Assembly: GCF_022965805.1 (NCBI RefSeq)
Contig: NC_133105.1
Coordinates: 24,748,978-24,812,977, forward strand
Direction of reading: 5' to 3'
DNA: 64,000 bases
DNA from: Primulina eburnea
Taxonomy: Eukaryota; Streptophyta; Magnoliopsida; Lamiales; Gesneriaceae
A program made the translations under genes and the position numbers. Numbering within the stretch: position 1 is the stretch's first letter; each line of letters begins with the position of its first letter. This document shows positions 32,571 to 45,225 of this stretch, in pieces. The notes beneath the pieces are model-generated. The model was not told the DNA's origin and did no database searches. It saw nothing but the letters and a program-made list of their open reading frames with translations.

Positions 32571-32586
32571 CAAATTTGTTGTAGTG
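32571..32586 (-). repeat. CACTA terminal inverted repeat, copy B
   Basis: Minus strand reads CACTACAACAAATTTG, the canonical CACTA end. It marks the 5' end of the minus-strand element inserted in the SIRE-type ORF. The following bases TCC (32587-32589) would be the 3-bp duplication, but the other end is gone. Confidence 0.88.
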
Positions 32587-32589
32587 TCC

Positions 32590-33474
32590 ACTGCTTCCTT
32601 GTGAACTCCTTCTATTCCAACAATTTGGTCATGAAGCATGGGAGAGGAGGGATCCATCTTAGATTGGTCAAAGTCAAATTGTGACATCTTCTTATCCAGG
32701 GCAACAACTTCCTTGACCCTTTTTTCCTTCCGGATCACAAAAAATTTACTAAGGTTCGGAAGTCTACACAATGGTTGAGCTCTGCCATTTTCTCTTTGGA
32801 ATTTTGATTAACCTGATCTAGGTTGATGTCAACTTGCACATTGAACAATGTTTTAGCTGGAACAAGGATATCCTTTCTTTTAGCCTTGGTATCGATCAGA
32901 TGTAGCCCAAAAAGAGTATAAAAGATGTCACGCTCAGGAATTGTTAATCCTTATGATAGAGAAAAGATGAAAACGGCTGGGATTGGGGCAGGAACCAAAG
33001 GAGTGTTGATGTGCTTAATCAATTTTATCCTCTAGATTTTGGGCCTCTCCGTACTCTTTTATTTGTCGAAGAATACTTGATTGAGAAGAAACTTATCTCG
33101 ATCATCTTTAGAATCTGAAGAGTGAATCAATTTTCATTCAATTTCCTTAGCAGGTGTCCTGGCTTGCTTCGAGACTTTCTTTTTCTTTTCTTCCTCACCT
33201 ATCTCAATCTTGACTACTAATAGCATGGAACCTGTTGGCGTATTCTTTACTCGGTATGGCTCTACAATGTTCCAGTCCAACAAATTCATTTTGTGAAGTT
33301 TCACAACATCCACCACTTTTGCCTTTGATTGTTCCAATAGATAGCAGACGAGAACAACTAATCCCGATGATTGGAATTCCTTCCAATAGATAGCAAACAA
33401 GAACAACAATATCTACAAGTAGCTTATAATCGACCTTCATATCTCAATTAATTTGGTTGGTGGGAGCAATGAGT
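32590..33474 (-). pseudogene. Extra ORF of SIRE-type copia element, C-terminal part, copy B
   Basis: Continuation of the ORF at 36495-36097 across the solo LTR: MKVDYKLLVDIVV, an EEEKKKKVSKQART basic stretch, and a distal QFDFDQSK...PMLHDQIVGIEGVH segment (32771-32590) that runs into the CACTA end. Broken by stops and shifts. A local duplication of CCAATAGATAGCARACRAGA (copies about 49 bases apart, 33333 and 33382) is present in B and C; only one copy remains in A. Confidence 0.55.
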
Positions 33475-33479
33475 GAAGA

Positions 33480-36091
33480 TGAAACGTCCACTACTCGTTT
33501 TTTTTAAAATATACTAATTTTTTTCCAAACCACTTGGCCGAAAACACCATGCATAAATATATAAATATTTTTGATATCCTTTAAAATAAACTCACCAATT
33601 AATTATTTGAAAATCCAAAAGATAGCATCCAAAACATAAGAACGCAAATCATTTTACCAAACCTAACTTAGCATTTTGCAAAATAAATCATAAACTCTTA
33701 AATCTCTGAAAAATATATAAAAGTCGTAAAATCTTTAAATAATCGCAAATCATAAATCATAATCGTAAGTGCGGAAAGCTAGCGACGGTCCTCCGGTTGT
33801 GTGCACCTTCAGTCCAAATAGATCAACAACCAAATCCTCCATCCAAATCATGCTCACATGCATCTAGCACACCTACTGAGTCTATTGACTCAGCAAACCA
33901 TAATCATGATAACAAGTAATACATATACAATCACATGCAACAGTGAAAATACTTTAACTTAAAATAGCTTTCATGAACATGCATAAACATAAACATTTTT
34001 TTTTCATCATAATCATTTTCCTTTTCATCATATACGTATACGTTTTTCTTTTTATTTAATTCGGATTGTTAATTGTAACTTTCGTATCAGTTGAAGGTCG
34101 ATGGATCCAACTACGTGTAAACAAAGTACTGGGCGGCTGGGACATCGACGACACTCTCACCTGTCAACTGAGCCTTGGCCTTACATATCATCATAATCAT
34201 TGTATCATCATAATCATCGTATTAGTCATAATTACGTCAACTCCTCCAACGTTTCATATTTTCATCACTTATAAAAATTCATGCATATATGAATCATTTT
34301 TCTTTTAAAATCAAGCATGCAACATATCTTTTAGAATTAACATTTTATCATAACTTTCATAAACATTTGAAATAAACATATTAACATATTTTTCAGCCTT
34401 CACGGCACTACCAGGACGTCTACTATTTTTAGGTGTAAAATGATTATTTTACCCCTAGAAGCATAATTTTTTGTATTTATCCTTAGACCTCGAACCGACG
34501 ACCTCAAATCATTCCAAACTTAACATATCACCTTAAAATACACCCGTAAATATTTTTTAGACGTAAACTTATGCCTCTCGACTAATTTCCCAATTCATTT
34601 TGACAACTTAGACGTATATCCTGGTTTTGACTCGTATGAACTCGAAACTTAACCAAATCTCACCAAACTTGAACCCAAGCTTCATAACACCTAACTAAAC
34701 CATACGTGACCCAATTCAAACCCAATAAGTCCCTTTAACATGCTAGAACACCTACTGAACTTCATGCCCTCTAGTTTCGAGAAAACCTAGTTCCCTAGCC
34801 ATACAATCCACGGCTCCAGCCCATGTCCACCCCGACCAGACCCTAGCTTAACCACCTAGGACCCTGCTTCAAAACCTAAGGACCCTGCTGGACCAACCCT
34901 AGAAGCCATAGATTCCTTGGCCCCTCAACCCGTGAACTAGCATGTGCGCGGCACCCCCATGACCCGCGATCGGCCTTGCCCCTCGAGCGAACCATGGTGA
35001 AGCCAACTTATGGCCCTTGTACAGCCTCCCTTGGGTCTCCTAGTTACGCCCCACAGTAGCTGAAACCCGTAACCCACCAGGACTCCCCAAGCGAAGACCC
35101 CTTAGCCACTAGGACTCTTATATACGTTCAGCCTAGGTGCCTCCCATCTCCATCCCTTATGTTGACGTATCTAGGCCCTCAAACCCTCCTAAACTCATCC
35201 TTTTTAGTGTCCCTAAGGTGGCAGCCCTTCAAGTAACAACACTACATGGTTTGGATCACAAAAAACTTGAATTATATACATGCTATGGCATAAAAACGAA
35301 AATAATTAAAAGTCTAACATATTTTTCATGCAAACATGCTTCAATCGTGTATTATGGTGTGAAAAATGTTTGAAATAAGATTATGGCGTGCCTTTGCGTA
35401 TTTTACGCACGACAATAAAGTTGATATGCAAAGAACTGAGACGAACGGAACCCATGCTTGCTTTTCTCTCAAAGGCGTGCATTTCCTCCTTTACTCACGT
35501 GTGGTTTGTGCTGAATTCTGATGGGGAGAGTCCTTGTAATTTTTGAGGGGAAGGGGACGTGAGTTTTGGGGTTATGGGGAGGGTTTGTGACTTATTTATT
35601 TGCTTTAAAACTCCTAGTATAAGCCTAGGCCCATTAGCATGGTTTAATAGATCCATTAAGCCTATTAGTGAATATTTAAAATATTTCGTTAAGGAAAGTT
35701 CGTGAAAATATTAGCCGAGCTCTCGAAAAATTCATATTTTGGTCGGAAATCGAATATCATTTAAAAATACGTATCGGCATATAAAAACACACCAAACACA
35801 TCATTTTCGAAAATTAACATTTAGCATGTGCCATATTTTAAATAATGAAAAACAATTATTTAATAAAAATTTTTTTTTTTCAGCCCTCGATCTCCGTTCC
35901 TCGATTGCATTTCGAATAGCCTTTAAAACATAGTTTTATGCATTCTAGTTGAAAATCATATTTTAAACATGTAAACATGCCTACTATAATTACAAGATGC
36001 AATTAAAACAATTTAATTAAAATAAATAGGAAATTTGATACTTTTGCATGCATGTGGTTCACGTGAACTTTTAAATTTTTGAGGCGTTACA
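33480..36091 (-). mobile_element. Solo gypsy LTR with 5-bp TSD GAAGA, copy B
   Basis: 2,612 bp with ends TGAAACGTCC...GGCGTTACA on the plus strand and perfect GAAGA at 33475-33479 and 36092-36096. It carries the ~360-bp segment (about 35513-35873) that copy A lacks. TCATCATAATCAT microsatellite near 34190. Orientation minus, by its TGTAACGCCTC start. Confidence 0.93.
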
Positions 36092-36096
36092 GAAGA

Positions 36097-36495
36097 GCTG
36101 GAGGGTGAGATTTCCTCCCTCCAATTAGCAAAGTTACCTTCTGGAAGAGTCGAGAAGGATGTAATGTCAATCGTTGGCAGATCAAACATTTCCGCAAACA
36201 ACTTCTGGGTAATATAGATTGAAGTTCCCTGAATTGAGTAGATAATAGATCCATGTTCCATCGTGGTTATAGAGAAAAGTTCATTCAGGATTGTATCTGA
36301 GCATCTTTCACTGTATCCTAGAAACTTCCCGAGGCCTGAATCCTTGAGCATCTTGAAGATGATAACCATGGGCTCATACTTCATGGCCAGTACAGAAACA
36401 AAATTCACGGCTATAGTGTTTTGTAAGAAGTTTTTCTTTTGATAGATTTGATGAAAACGACTTGAAATTTTTTCTACAGATTCGATTAAAAACAA
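36097..36495 (-). pseudogene. Extra ORF of SIRE-type copia element, N-terminal part, copy B
   Basis: Open for 133 codons up to the LTR, including FHQIYQKKNFL, VSVLAMKYEPMVIIF, ERCSDTILNELFSITTMEHG and EGNFANWREEI. It differs from A by opening further upstream. Its position after pol on the same strand fits a third ORF; the frame is closed by the solo LTR. Confidence 0.6.
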
Positions 36496-38153
36496 GAGAA
36501 TAAAAATGAAAGAATGCCAAAAGTTTGATTATCCGATTGATCGGAAATAAATAAAGTTGGTAAACTTGAATCATATATACAGTCTGATGTGAAAGACATG
36601 TCAGTCCACATGTCTGAATATCGTTAGAGGATTTTAAGATTTTGAAAAACAAATTTTAGGCTGTTGATATTTTTCGATTAAAAATAAATAATTTTAAAAA
36701 TTGAAAAGTAAATATCAGACAATTAAATGTGCAATATTAAATAATTCAAAAATTGAACTTTTTGAAATCTAAAAATTGGACCGTTCGATAATTGATTGAT
36801 ATGTATCAGGAAGAAACTGTCAGAACATATGATAATATTAAGTTTCCACAAATTTCAGCCAGACAGGTTGAAGTTGTGCGCTTACTTAATACACTGTTAT
36901 ATCAGTTCGAAATATGTTTCCCTAAATTCATGCATTATTTTAAATCAACTAAACCGAGAGTATTATGTAATTAAGAAAACTTAGAGTCTGTTAAAGGCTG
37001 TGAAGATGTCAGCGGCTTCATTGTCTGTTGAGATGTCTATTGATATCCCCCCCCCCCCCCTTCATATTTTCTAGATTGATTGAAGAGCTCATAGTGGTTG
37101 TGGAAACATCACAATTCTCTATACCAAACTTTTTGAGTAGATCTTTGTATACTTAGCTTGGTTGATTAAAATACCATTTTCTAGTTGTTTGACTTGTATC
37201 TCGAGAAGGAACATGAGTTCTCTCATCATACTCATTTCAAAATTTTCCTGATTAGCTTGGAAAATTTCTCACAAAATTTGGGATTATTTGTGCAAAACAT
37301 GATGTCATCAACATATATTTGTACAAGTAAAACATTAACACCTTTAACAAATTTAAATAAAGTTTTATTGACCATTCCAATTGCAAATTCATGCTCAATC
37401 AAGAATTTAGTCAAAGTACCATACCATGTACGAGAGGCTTGTTTTAGACCACATAAATTTTTATCAAGTTTATACACATAGCTAGGATTAATATGATTAA
37501 CAAAGCCAAGAGGTTGTTCAACATTAACTTCCTCATTAAGAAAACCGTTTTAGAATTATTGATTTAACATCCTTTTGATATACTTTGAAATCTTTAAATG
37601 CAACAAATTCATGAAATATCCTAATAGTCTCAAGTCTAGCGGTTGTGTTATCGATGACTAGCTCGAGTGGATAATTCTTATTTCATCGGAATCTTGGTCC
37701 AAATAGATTGGATCTGGCTGTTGAACAATTCAATATTCATTGCTTTCAACATAATCTTCTTCTTGATGAATTTTGGGCTGGTGATTGTCCACTGACTCAG
37801 TTTCTAGGACGGCTTGATTTTGTACAATTTCTTTATGGACAACTTGATTTTCATCAAAATTTATTCTAGTCATTCTTCTTAAATCTATCTCACGATCACT
37901 GCTAGTAGCATCAAATATTTTACTTAAATTATTCACATTCCTACTATTGTTATCATCTCAGATAAATGATTTATCAAATACTACATGCACAAATTCTTTA
38001 ATGACCAGAGTTCTACAGTTATAGGATCTATAAGCTTTACTGACTGTTGAATAGCTTAAAAAGAAACCATTGACAGATTTAGCATCAAAATCGGTTAGAT
38101 GTGTTTTGCCATTTTTATAACAAAAGATCCGAAAGTATGATATTGCCTTTCCA
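36496..38153 (-). pseudogene. SIRE-type copia pol: integrase end, RT, RNase H, copy B
   Basis: Same arrangement as in A: integrase end (38185-37958), linker (37936-37730), RT with GLKQASRTWYG and IYVDDIMF (37477-37232), then decayed RT/RNase H. The C homopolymer here is 14 bases (37047-37060). GATCT at 38154-38158 next to the solo LTR is intact. Confidence 0.83.
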
Positions 38154-38158
38154 GATCT

Positions 38159-40432
38159 TGTTAGAGTAGGTGCCCAGCAAGCCAACTTGTGGCTCGGGCT
38201 TTATTGACTCTAATGTAAAACAATCTTTGTTTTAATAATATTTTAAGATTTATTCGATTATGGCATTATACTTTATCTGTATACCCATGCAAGCTGCATA
38301 GATAAAGTCCTTGGATATACAATAGGTACCATGAGGTCTGCGTCGCAACGTAAGATCATGAAACTCATTAGGAAGTGTACCGTATATTCTAAACAGGTTC
38401 CTACTAATCAGCCGCCTAAAACAATGATAAAGGTCGCTCGAGCTTGAGACTAGCATCTGTGGTGTAAACGCCATGTTTCATTGGCAAGGGCATTGAGATG
38501 TCCATTCACACAGATGGGTGATCATATGATGATGCACTGAACAACCCTCCCTCGGACTACCCAAGTGTTTCCCACTTATCAAGTGGAATAGTTCGCAGTT
38601 ATGGTTGTACACCATTAGTCCTATGACCCGGGACAATAATGTAAGGGCTACACGTACTAGCATGCACTTTGATCTGTTTACCGACTCCATCGAGGGTCAT
38701 CAGGTGGCGAGGTTGGGTGTAGTTTCGAAATACGTAGGAGCAATTACATTGTAGTTGGGGATTCACCGTTTACCTACGGGTAAAGATATCCTATGTGATC
38801 TGATGAGTTAATAGTGCAGGGAATCTCTGGCCAGAGCAATAAATGTGCTTTAGGGAAAGGTGTTTTCCTATTTGCACATACCATGCCACTATTAATACTC
38901 AAAGATAAATCGCATCGTTATCAAATTTATATGCAACTCTCGATATACCAATACTAGCAGATTTGATCGGGATATATGCGTAGAAGGGACCGTACTGTAC
39001 GCTAACCATGACTAAAGGTTCTTGCAGGCACTATCAGTGATACCTAGGGGATCATGGGGCGATGCTACTAGACGCTCTTACCATGATCCGATGGGTGCAA
39101 TCAGAAATGAGTTCTGACATTCTTGATCAAGGATTTGATGAAAAGAATGGGGTTAACTAGGGTAAACCCGAATAAGAATAAATTTTATTCTGAATCACAT
39201 GGAGATGTGAACCCACGGCTAGCTGTATCCATGAACCATTGAGGGTCACACAAGTATCGGATTCTGTGTTCCCGTTGAGATAGTCGAATTTCAAGGAGTT
39301 GTAATTTGGCGACTATAGTTTGATGAATATCAAACAAGAAGCTTATAAAAGAGTTTATGAGATGATTCCATAGGATGGAAGAAATGGAAGTTGGCATGAT
39401 TGCTAAATAAGAAAGGAGAGTGGAACTGCCTGTTTTGTGAAGGAGTTCACTAAAACTGGCAGCTGCCAAATATGGTAACTGCGATATATGGTAAGTTCTA
39501 AATTTGGTAAATGAAAATTTTGATCTTCGAAATTTTTGATTTTCATTATATGAACAAGATTTGTATCCTTGGTACATCGGCGCTTTCGGATCGTCGATCG
39601 GGTTATAATGAGTTCGGAATCATTTTTTTAGTGAATTTGGAATTTACTAATTAAATGATTGTGCTAGTAGTGGTGACTACTAATATGCATAAATTCCCGT
39701 AAATATTCTAGAAGAGTCTAGAATTAAATTAACCAAGGAGTTAGTTTATAAATTAAATAATGGTTATTTAATTTAATATACATATACATGTATATATTTT
39801 ATATGGTGATATAAAATATGTGTATATGATATTATTATATCATGTATTATTAAAGGTTAATAAATACATTATATATTAATTATATAGGAGTTTAAATATA
39901 TTGAAATTATTAGAGTCCTTGTGGGAGAGGGACTCCTAATTAGATTAGGAGTCTCACTCTATAAATAAACCATTAGGACTCATAATTGCTAACCTAGTTT
40001 TTGCACACAAAAGAAAAACAAAAAAAAAAAAACTCTCCTCCCCTTGATAGATAGCTCTCGGCCATAACAAAGGAAAAAAAGAAAAATTGTTGGCCTTTTG
40101 GTTTTTCTTCTAATCGTTGCACAATCTTTGGATTTTGGAGATTCGGAGATTGCTATCTCAACGCACAAATCGTTTGTGATTACTAGTGCAATCCAAACAA
40201 GGAATTCAGTTCCTGATTTGGACCAAATTAGAAGATCAAAGTTGAAGAGCCGTTCGTAGGGATTTTCTAGAAGGGCTATATCCGCCTCAAACCGGAATAG
40301 TTTGGAGTCCAGCGTTTAAAACGCAAAGGTATAATCCTAAACGCCCTATGAATGTTTTAAACAGACGACGCCCAAGAACAAAATTTTTAAACTTCCGCTG
40401 CGTCTTGGGTGCGAGAATACGATGTCTCAACA
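38159..40432 (+). mobile_element. Solo copia LTR with 5-bp TSD GATCT, copy B
   Basis: TGTTAGAGTAGG...GATGTCTCAACA, 2,274 bp, with GATCT on both sides (38154-38158 and 40433-40437). Removing it joins the two integrase halves of the host SIRE-type element. TATA box at 39959-39966. Confidence 0.92.
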
Positions 40433-40437
40433 GATCT

Positions 40438-42421
40438 CATAAGGATTCTTTCCATGATTTTTGTTAATAATTGGTCTATTTCGTGAATATCATGCGATGT
40501 TGACAACTTCTGCCTTAAACCTTTGAGACATGCCAGATTCTGCTAGCATGGTTCAAGCAGCCACTTTGAGTGTCATGTTTATTCTCTCAGCACACCATTT
40601 TGTTGAGGTGATCTAGTGGCCGAAATTTCATGCTTGATACATTATCTTCTATATAGGTTGAGAGGAGTCTGATTGTGAACTCACTACCTCGTTCACTCCT
40701 AATAATAATCACAATAGAGGTTATATTAGTTTGTAAACTTCTGATGAGCTTGATTAACTGGGCAGCGGTCTGTTTTGGGTTAAGCGTGCATTATTGAGAG
40801 TAGTACTAGGATGGGTGACCTCGTAGGAAGTTCTCGTGCATCAATATATTGACATTATGCAGCTTGATCTGGTTGGCTAGGAAGGTCGTTAAACAGTGAC
40901 TTCAGATCTTAATGGGTAATATTGTCTATCTTAGAAAATGGTCGACAGTAGGAAAATGTGAAGACTTATCTCTAAAGTATGTGAGACAACACTAGCAGAT
41001 AGATACGCACCTCCCGGACTCATGTACCTAACAACCGTCCCATTAGCACTCAAGTAGTCGCATTCTGTGCTGCCATTTTTTGTTTAATGAGATTGACAAT
41101 ATATTTGAAATTTAGATGATTAAGTTGTTTATGGAAAAGCGAGTTCTTATTACCATGCAGAGCAATAAAGCATGTAGGATCAGTTAGATTATCATTGTCC
41201 AAGATAACTTTATAAGTGTTCTGTTCTCTCAAATCGGTTGGCATGATGTCACCATTTACAAATTTGACAGTGCAAGAGTGCTTTTGAAACTCAACAGTTT
41301 ACCTATTATCACATAACTTACTTATACTAATCAAATTGTAACAAATATTTTTAACCAACACATCCCTAATGATTACTTTTTCATGGATAATCTCACCCTT
41401 ACCCACGACCTTATCCTTAGAATTATCAACAAATGTAATTTTTGATCATTTGTAATCAATCACTTCTGAAAATAGCTTGATGTCACCGGTCATGTGCCTC
41501 GAACATCCACTGTCCAAGAATCGGATATATTCTTTAATAATCTTCTTCTTTTGTACCTGCAATCATCAAGATAATACTTTGGTACCCACGAATAGTTGGA
41601 TAATGAATGAATTAACCATTTTAGGACTCACACTTGAATTATCCAAACATATTTTTCATTGTTTGTTACCAATAGGGTGCGGTTGTGTGCATAAAATATG
41701 TGTTGTGTTCTCTCTCTTACTGAATGTTGTTTGAGCCGTTCATCATTCCCGTCCAATTTAAATCTACTTTGGACCAGCCGGCAGTTATGGTAACAGTTTG
41801 ATTTTCCCTTCGAAGAATAATATCCGTTGGACTTGACTTTTTGCAAGACCATTTCAAGCCGTGGTGAACGTCTTGATTTTGTCTTCCCTTTAGCCATGAC
41901 TGGTTGGACTTAGAACTCTCAAATTTGATGTAACCTAAGCAATGATGCTTGACTTTGTTATCAAGATTTACATTCTGGTTGGTTTGAACATCAGGCAATA
42001 AATGTTCATATATCGTTCTAGATCTGAAAAGTTTATCGTTTTTACTTGCCCCTTGTCTAAACATGATTGAGTATTTGCATTAGAAGTACTACACTCATTA
42101 CTGTCAAACCTTTGCCCAGTTCTATCATCGACTGGTTTTTTCAATTAATGCATCTTCTCTATGGAAGTAGAGACTTGTTCCAAGAGTTAACTAGGAGTGT
42201 CAACGGTTTGTTTTCATTCAACGTTTCTTGGAACATTCTCTGCATATCATCATTCTCAACTGCTAACAGATTAACTTTTACTTTCAGACCGTCAACCTCT
42301 TTTCGATGCAAACAGCTAGAATTGATTGATTTATCTTTCAAGTTTTTGCTTCTTGTATAGGCTTCATGGAATAATTGCGAGAATCATTTGTTCTCTTGCC
42401 ATGTCATCCAGTGCCATGACA
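40438..42421 (-). pseudogene. SIRE-type copia gag, protease and integrase N-terminus, copy B
   Basis: Gag (42341-41628), protease DSGCSRHMTGD around 41480-41520, pre-integrase HKQLNHLN (41244-41050), and the integrase ending in ISATRSPQQNG near 40615. It has a shorter gag frame than A because of a one-base change near 42040. Contains the 5S-like insert at 40779-40843. Confidence 0.83.
40779..40843 (+). rRNA. 5S rRNA-derived fragment, copy B
   Basis: Same sequence as 19007-19071. Integrase similarity (IKLIRSLQT on the minus strand) stops about ten bases to its left, so it behaves as an insert. Confidence 0.7.
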
Positions 42422-42426
42422 AAATC

Positions 42427-43630
42427 TGTAACGACACATACTACTTTACCACTTAAAGCATGCGGAAAATAAAATTTTCTATTTATTTAAATTAATAATT
42501 CTTAACTTTAAACTTAATAATTACCTAATTAATATTTTCAAAAATTACAATAAATAAACTCAAGAAATTCAAAAACTACATATTTAAAAATTCAAATATT
42601 GATTATTTTAAGGCATAAAAATTATTCATCTCAAACATCCTTAAAATATTTCAAAGCGTACCTAAAAGTAATTTGTTTCCCAACCATAAGTAAAATAAAA
42701 TAAATCAGAGTCTAAAGAAATTTTAAAGTCCAAAAGACTCATAAACTGCAAGGCCATCGGACGTGCACTGCCTACTGTCCGAGCTCGCTCGCTCGTCATG
42801 ACCTCCGGCCTCCTCAACAATATGTTCTACATCAATTAAGTCTAGTGAGTCTAAAGACTCAGCATGCATAAACTGTGAGTAGCAAATACTACATAATAAA
42901 GAAAACCATGCAAATTAAACATAATTGATACGTGAAATAACTTAGACATAAATAAATATGACGTGTCGTCCCTGCATAAATAATATCATAAAATGTGCTT
43001 CGTACTTGACATAACATAAATTTAATCATTTTGCGTAGAGTTCTGCTCATTGAAATGTGGCACCATAACATATTTTTTTTTCAAACTAACACCACAGCGC
43101 TTGTCCGATAAGGATCACCACAGTCCTCGGACTACATATCCACTACCAATCATAAAATATAAGTTGGAAAGGTCCCCGGACACGTTTTCCAGCTTCCAAA
43201 CCCGTACATGCATAATTTTGCCACAAGACAACTTACATACCTCAAAAATAATATTTTAGCATGTTATATTTATTTACGAATGTCATGGACCTGCTGCCAC
43301 CACTTATAGCTTACAACTCAAAACAGCCCATAAGCTTGCATCTTACTCGTACGACTCTCGAATTAAATCAAGCGACTTACGACTTACCCCACGACTCGGG
43401 ACTCGACTAAAATTTGACCAGAAACCTAACTCACTATCCATACCCTTAGAATCACCTCTGAAACATCCCCAAGCCATCTCGAAATAAGACAAGCAATTCT
43501 AGGCCATTCTAGACTCTATTCGGTCTATTTTTGACATGTTCGAGTTCCATACGGCTCCAAAGATATTTTCAAATAAATAGACCATAACAAATTATTTCTA
43601 TTGGAATCTGATATATGTCGGCAATGTTCA
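42427..43630. repeat. Truncated gypsy LTR, copy B
   Basis: Equivalent of 20659-21860: TGTAACGACAC start next to copia gag, related to the LTR at 6537, no recognisable far end before the CACTA exon at 43650. Confidence 0.65.
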
Positions 43631-43787
43631 ATTAACTAGAAAGTAAGTGATGAACAAAAGAAGAGAAGAAAGCAAAACATATACCCATTGTATGTCTCGC
43701 AAAGGATATGCACGTTTTGCCGACGAAATAGTAAGTATGATTTTAATAAATATGCCTACACATATTTTTTGTAGGCAGATGAGTAGT

Positions 43788-43949
43788 GACGTGTATTTGA
43801 AAATTGATGCAATGAAAAAATCTATAATGTTGTTACTTAACGGTGAATCCTTACCTCAGCTGTTTATCACTATTGTTCGATATTTTCTGCCTTCTGATGA
43901 CCACATTGTTCAGAAACTCTTAATGTTTTACTTGGAAATTATTGAGAAA
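43788..43949 (+). pseudogene. Captured coatomer beta-subunit fragment, copy B
   Basis: 54 codons, uninterrupted here: KIDAMKKSIMLLLNGESLPQL, FITIVRYFLPSDDH, QKLLMFYLEIIEK. In B it is open in frame with the upstream Transposase_24 exon (from 43650) and with the first bases of the solo LTR, giving an open frame of about 120 codons to 44018. Confidence 0.82.
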
Positions 43950-43954
43950 GTTTG

Positions 43955-45225
43955 TGATAGGACTCGTTTTTACGTGTTTTTAGTGTTAGTTTTGAGTCGC
44001 ATTCATGCATCATATTAGTTTGTTTTAGTTTAATTTAGCATTCATTTAGCATTATTTAGCATTGGGCTGATCTCGTGTATTTGGTGGTTGTTTTGTAGGA
44101 ATTGGACCAAAAAGGGGGATTTTATATGCAGAGCAGCGAGAATGCCTCGCTAGGGCGGTCAAAAGTGACCGCCCCAGCGAGCATTTTAATCCAGCCGAGG
44201 AGTATTTGCGCGAACCTCTCGCTAGGGCGGTCAAAAGTGACCGCCCCAGCGAGACCAAAGACGCGGCCAAGGATTTTTATTCGAGAACCACGCGCCCCAG
44301 CGGTCAAAAGTGGCCGCCCTAGCGAGCGACGAAATCCGAGAAGATTTGTTTCCAAATTTTATGGACTCCATAAAACCACCTAACCTAATACACGAGAAGA
44401 GGCGCCGCGATTTGGAAGGGAGAGCACTGTAGCAGGCGATAGCTCAACGGAACCGGAACAAGAACTCAACAGCGTTTTCTCTTTACTCTTTTATTGTAGT
44501 TAGGATTTAGGGGATCCGACCCCGAACCGTTGTTTGATTATTTAATTCTCGACTTTTGATTCATTCTTGATTGTGCTATTATTTTACATTGAATTGTTAA
44601 AGCCTAGCTAACTTTAATAATATCTAATATTGTGGGTGAGTTCGAGAGAATAACTTGCGATAGGAACAAGTAGCATAATCCGTGGATCTACAATTTACAT
44701 AGATATATGAAGTTGGATACACGTTGGTAGTCATAGTCCAGTAGAGCGAAAACTAAGGGATTTCATAGATCGACATGCAATTCACCGTTAGTAAATAATA
44801 AAAGAGATTTTATTATTCTTTCGTATAGAATTAGTTTAGCATAGCTCGAGAGAGTATGTTAATTGCTTAGGAAATCCTGTCAAAAGCGTAAATCAGTGTC
44901 GATATTAATTAATTAAATTAACGACGGGTAGGTGAACCGAGATCCTAACACTCGCTTATTTATTATTTTAGTTTATATTATTTTTAATGTGTTTGTTTCA
45001 ATTTAGTGTTTTAGTATTAATTTAGTTAATAAGTAATTCAATTGTCGTTTTAATTAATTAAAGAATTTAATTTAAAGTAAATTTGTCTAATCAATCTCTG
45101 TGGGATCGATACTCGTACTCTTATACGTTTTACTATAACTTGACATCGTGCACTTGCGATTATTTCGAGCCTGAATTTTTATTTATTTTTATTGGAGATT
45201 TTACTGTGCAAGTTTTGCTCGACCA
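43955..45225 (+). mobile_element. Solo LTR (Athila-related) with 5-bp TSD GTTTG, only in copy B
   Basis: TGATAGGACTCG...GCTCGACCA, 1,271 bp, flanked by GTTTG at 43950-43954 and 45226-45230. Copy A has the empty site with one GTTTG (22180-22184). The 3' part shares the CTGTGGGATCGATAC / CTATAACTTGAC segment with the Athila LTR at 1568-2723. It holds three GC-rich hairpin repeats (44146-44328). Confidence 0.93.
44146..44328. repeat. Three GC-rich hairpin repeats in solo LTR
   Basis: CTCGCTAGGGCGGTC-AAAAGT-GACCGCCCCAGCGAG occurs exactly twice (44146-44181, 44218-44253; 72-bp period), and a reversed variant with the same GGTCAAAAGTGG centre lies at 44291-44328. Each has a ~15-bp stem with one mismatch and a six-base loop, in otherwise AT-rich DNA. 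Confidence 0.9.

Noticed and set aside
44146..44253. CRISPR-like arrangement (36-bp repeat, 36-bp spacer)
   Set aside because: Only two exact units in a plant retrotransposon LTR, each unit a full hairpin; no cas genes and wrong biological setting.
44052..44383. Overlapping open frames on both strands with internal repeats
   Set aside because: They are translations of the GC-rich hairpin repeats in the solo LTR; open by composition, not by coding.
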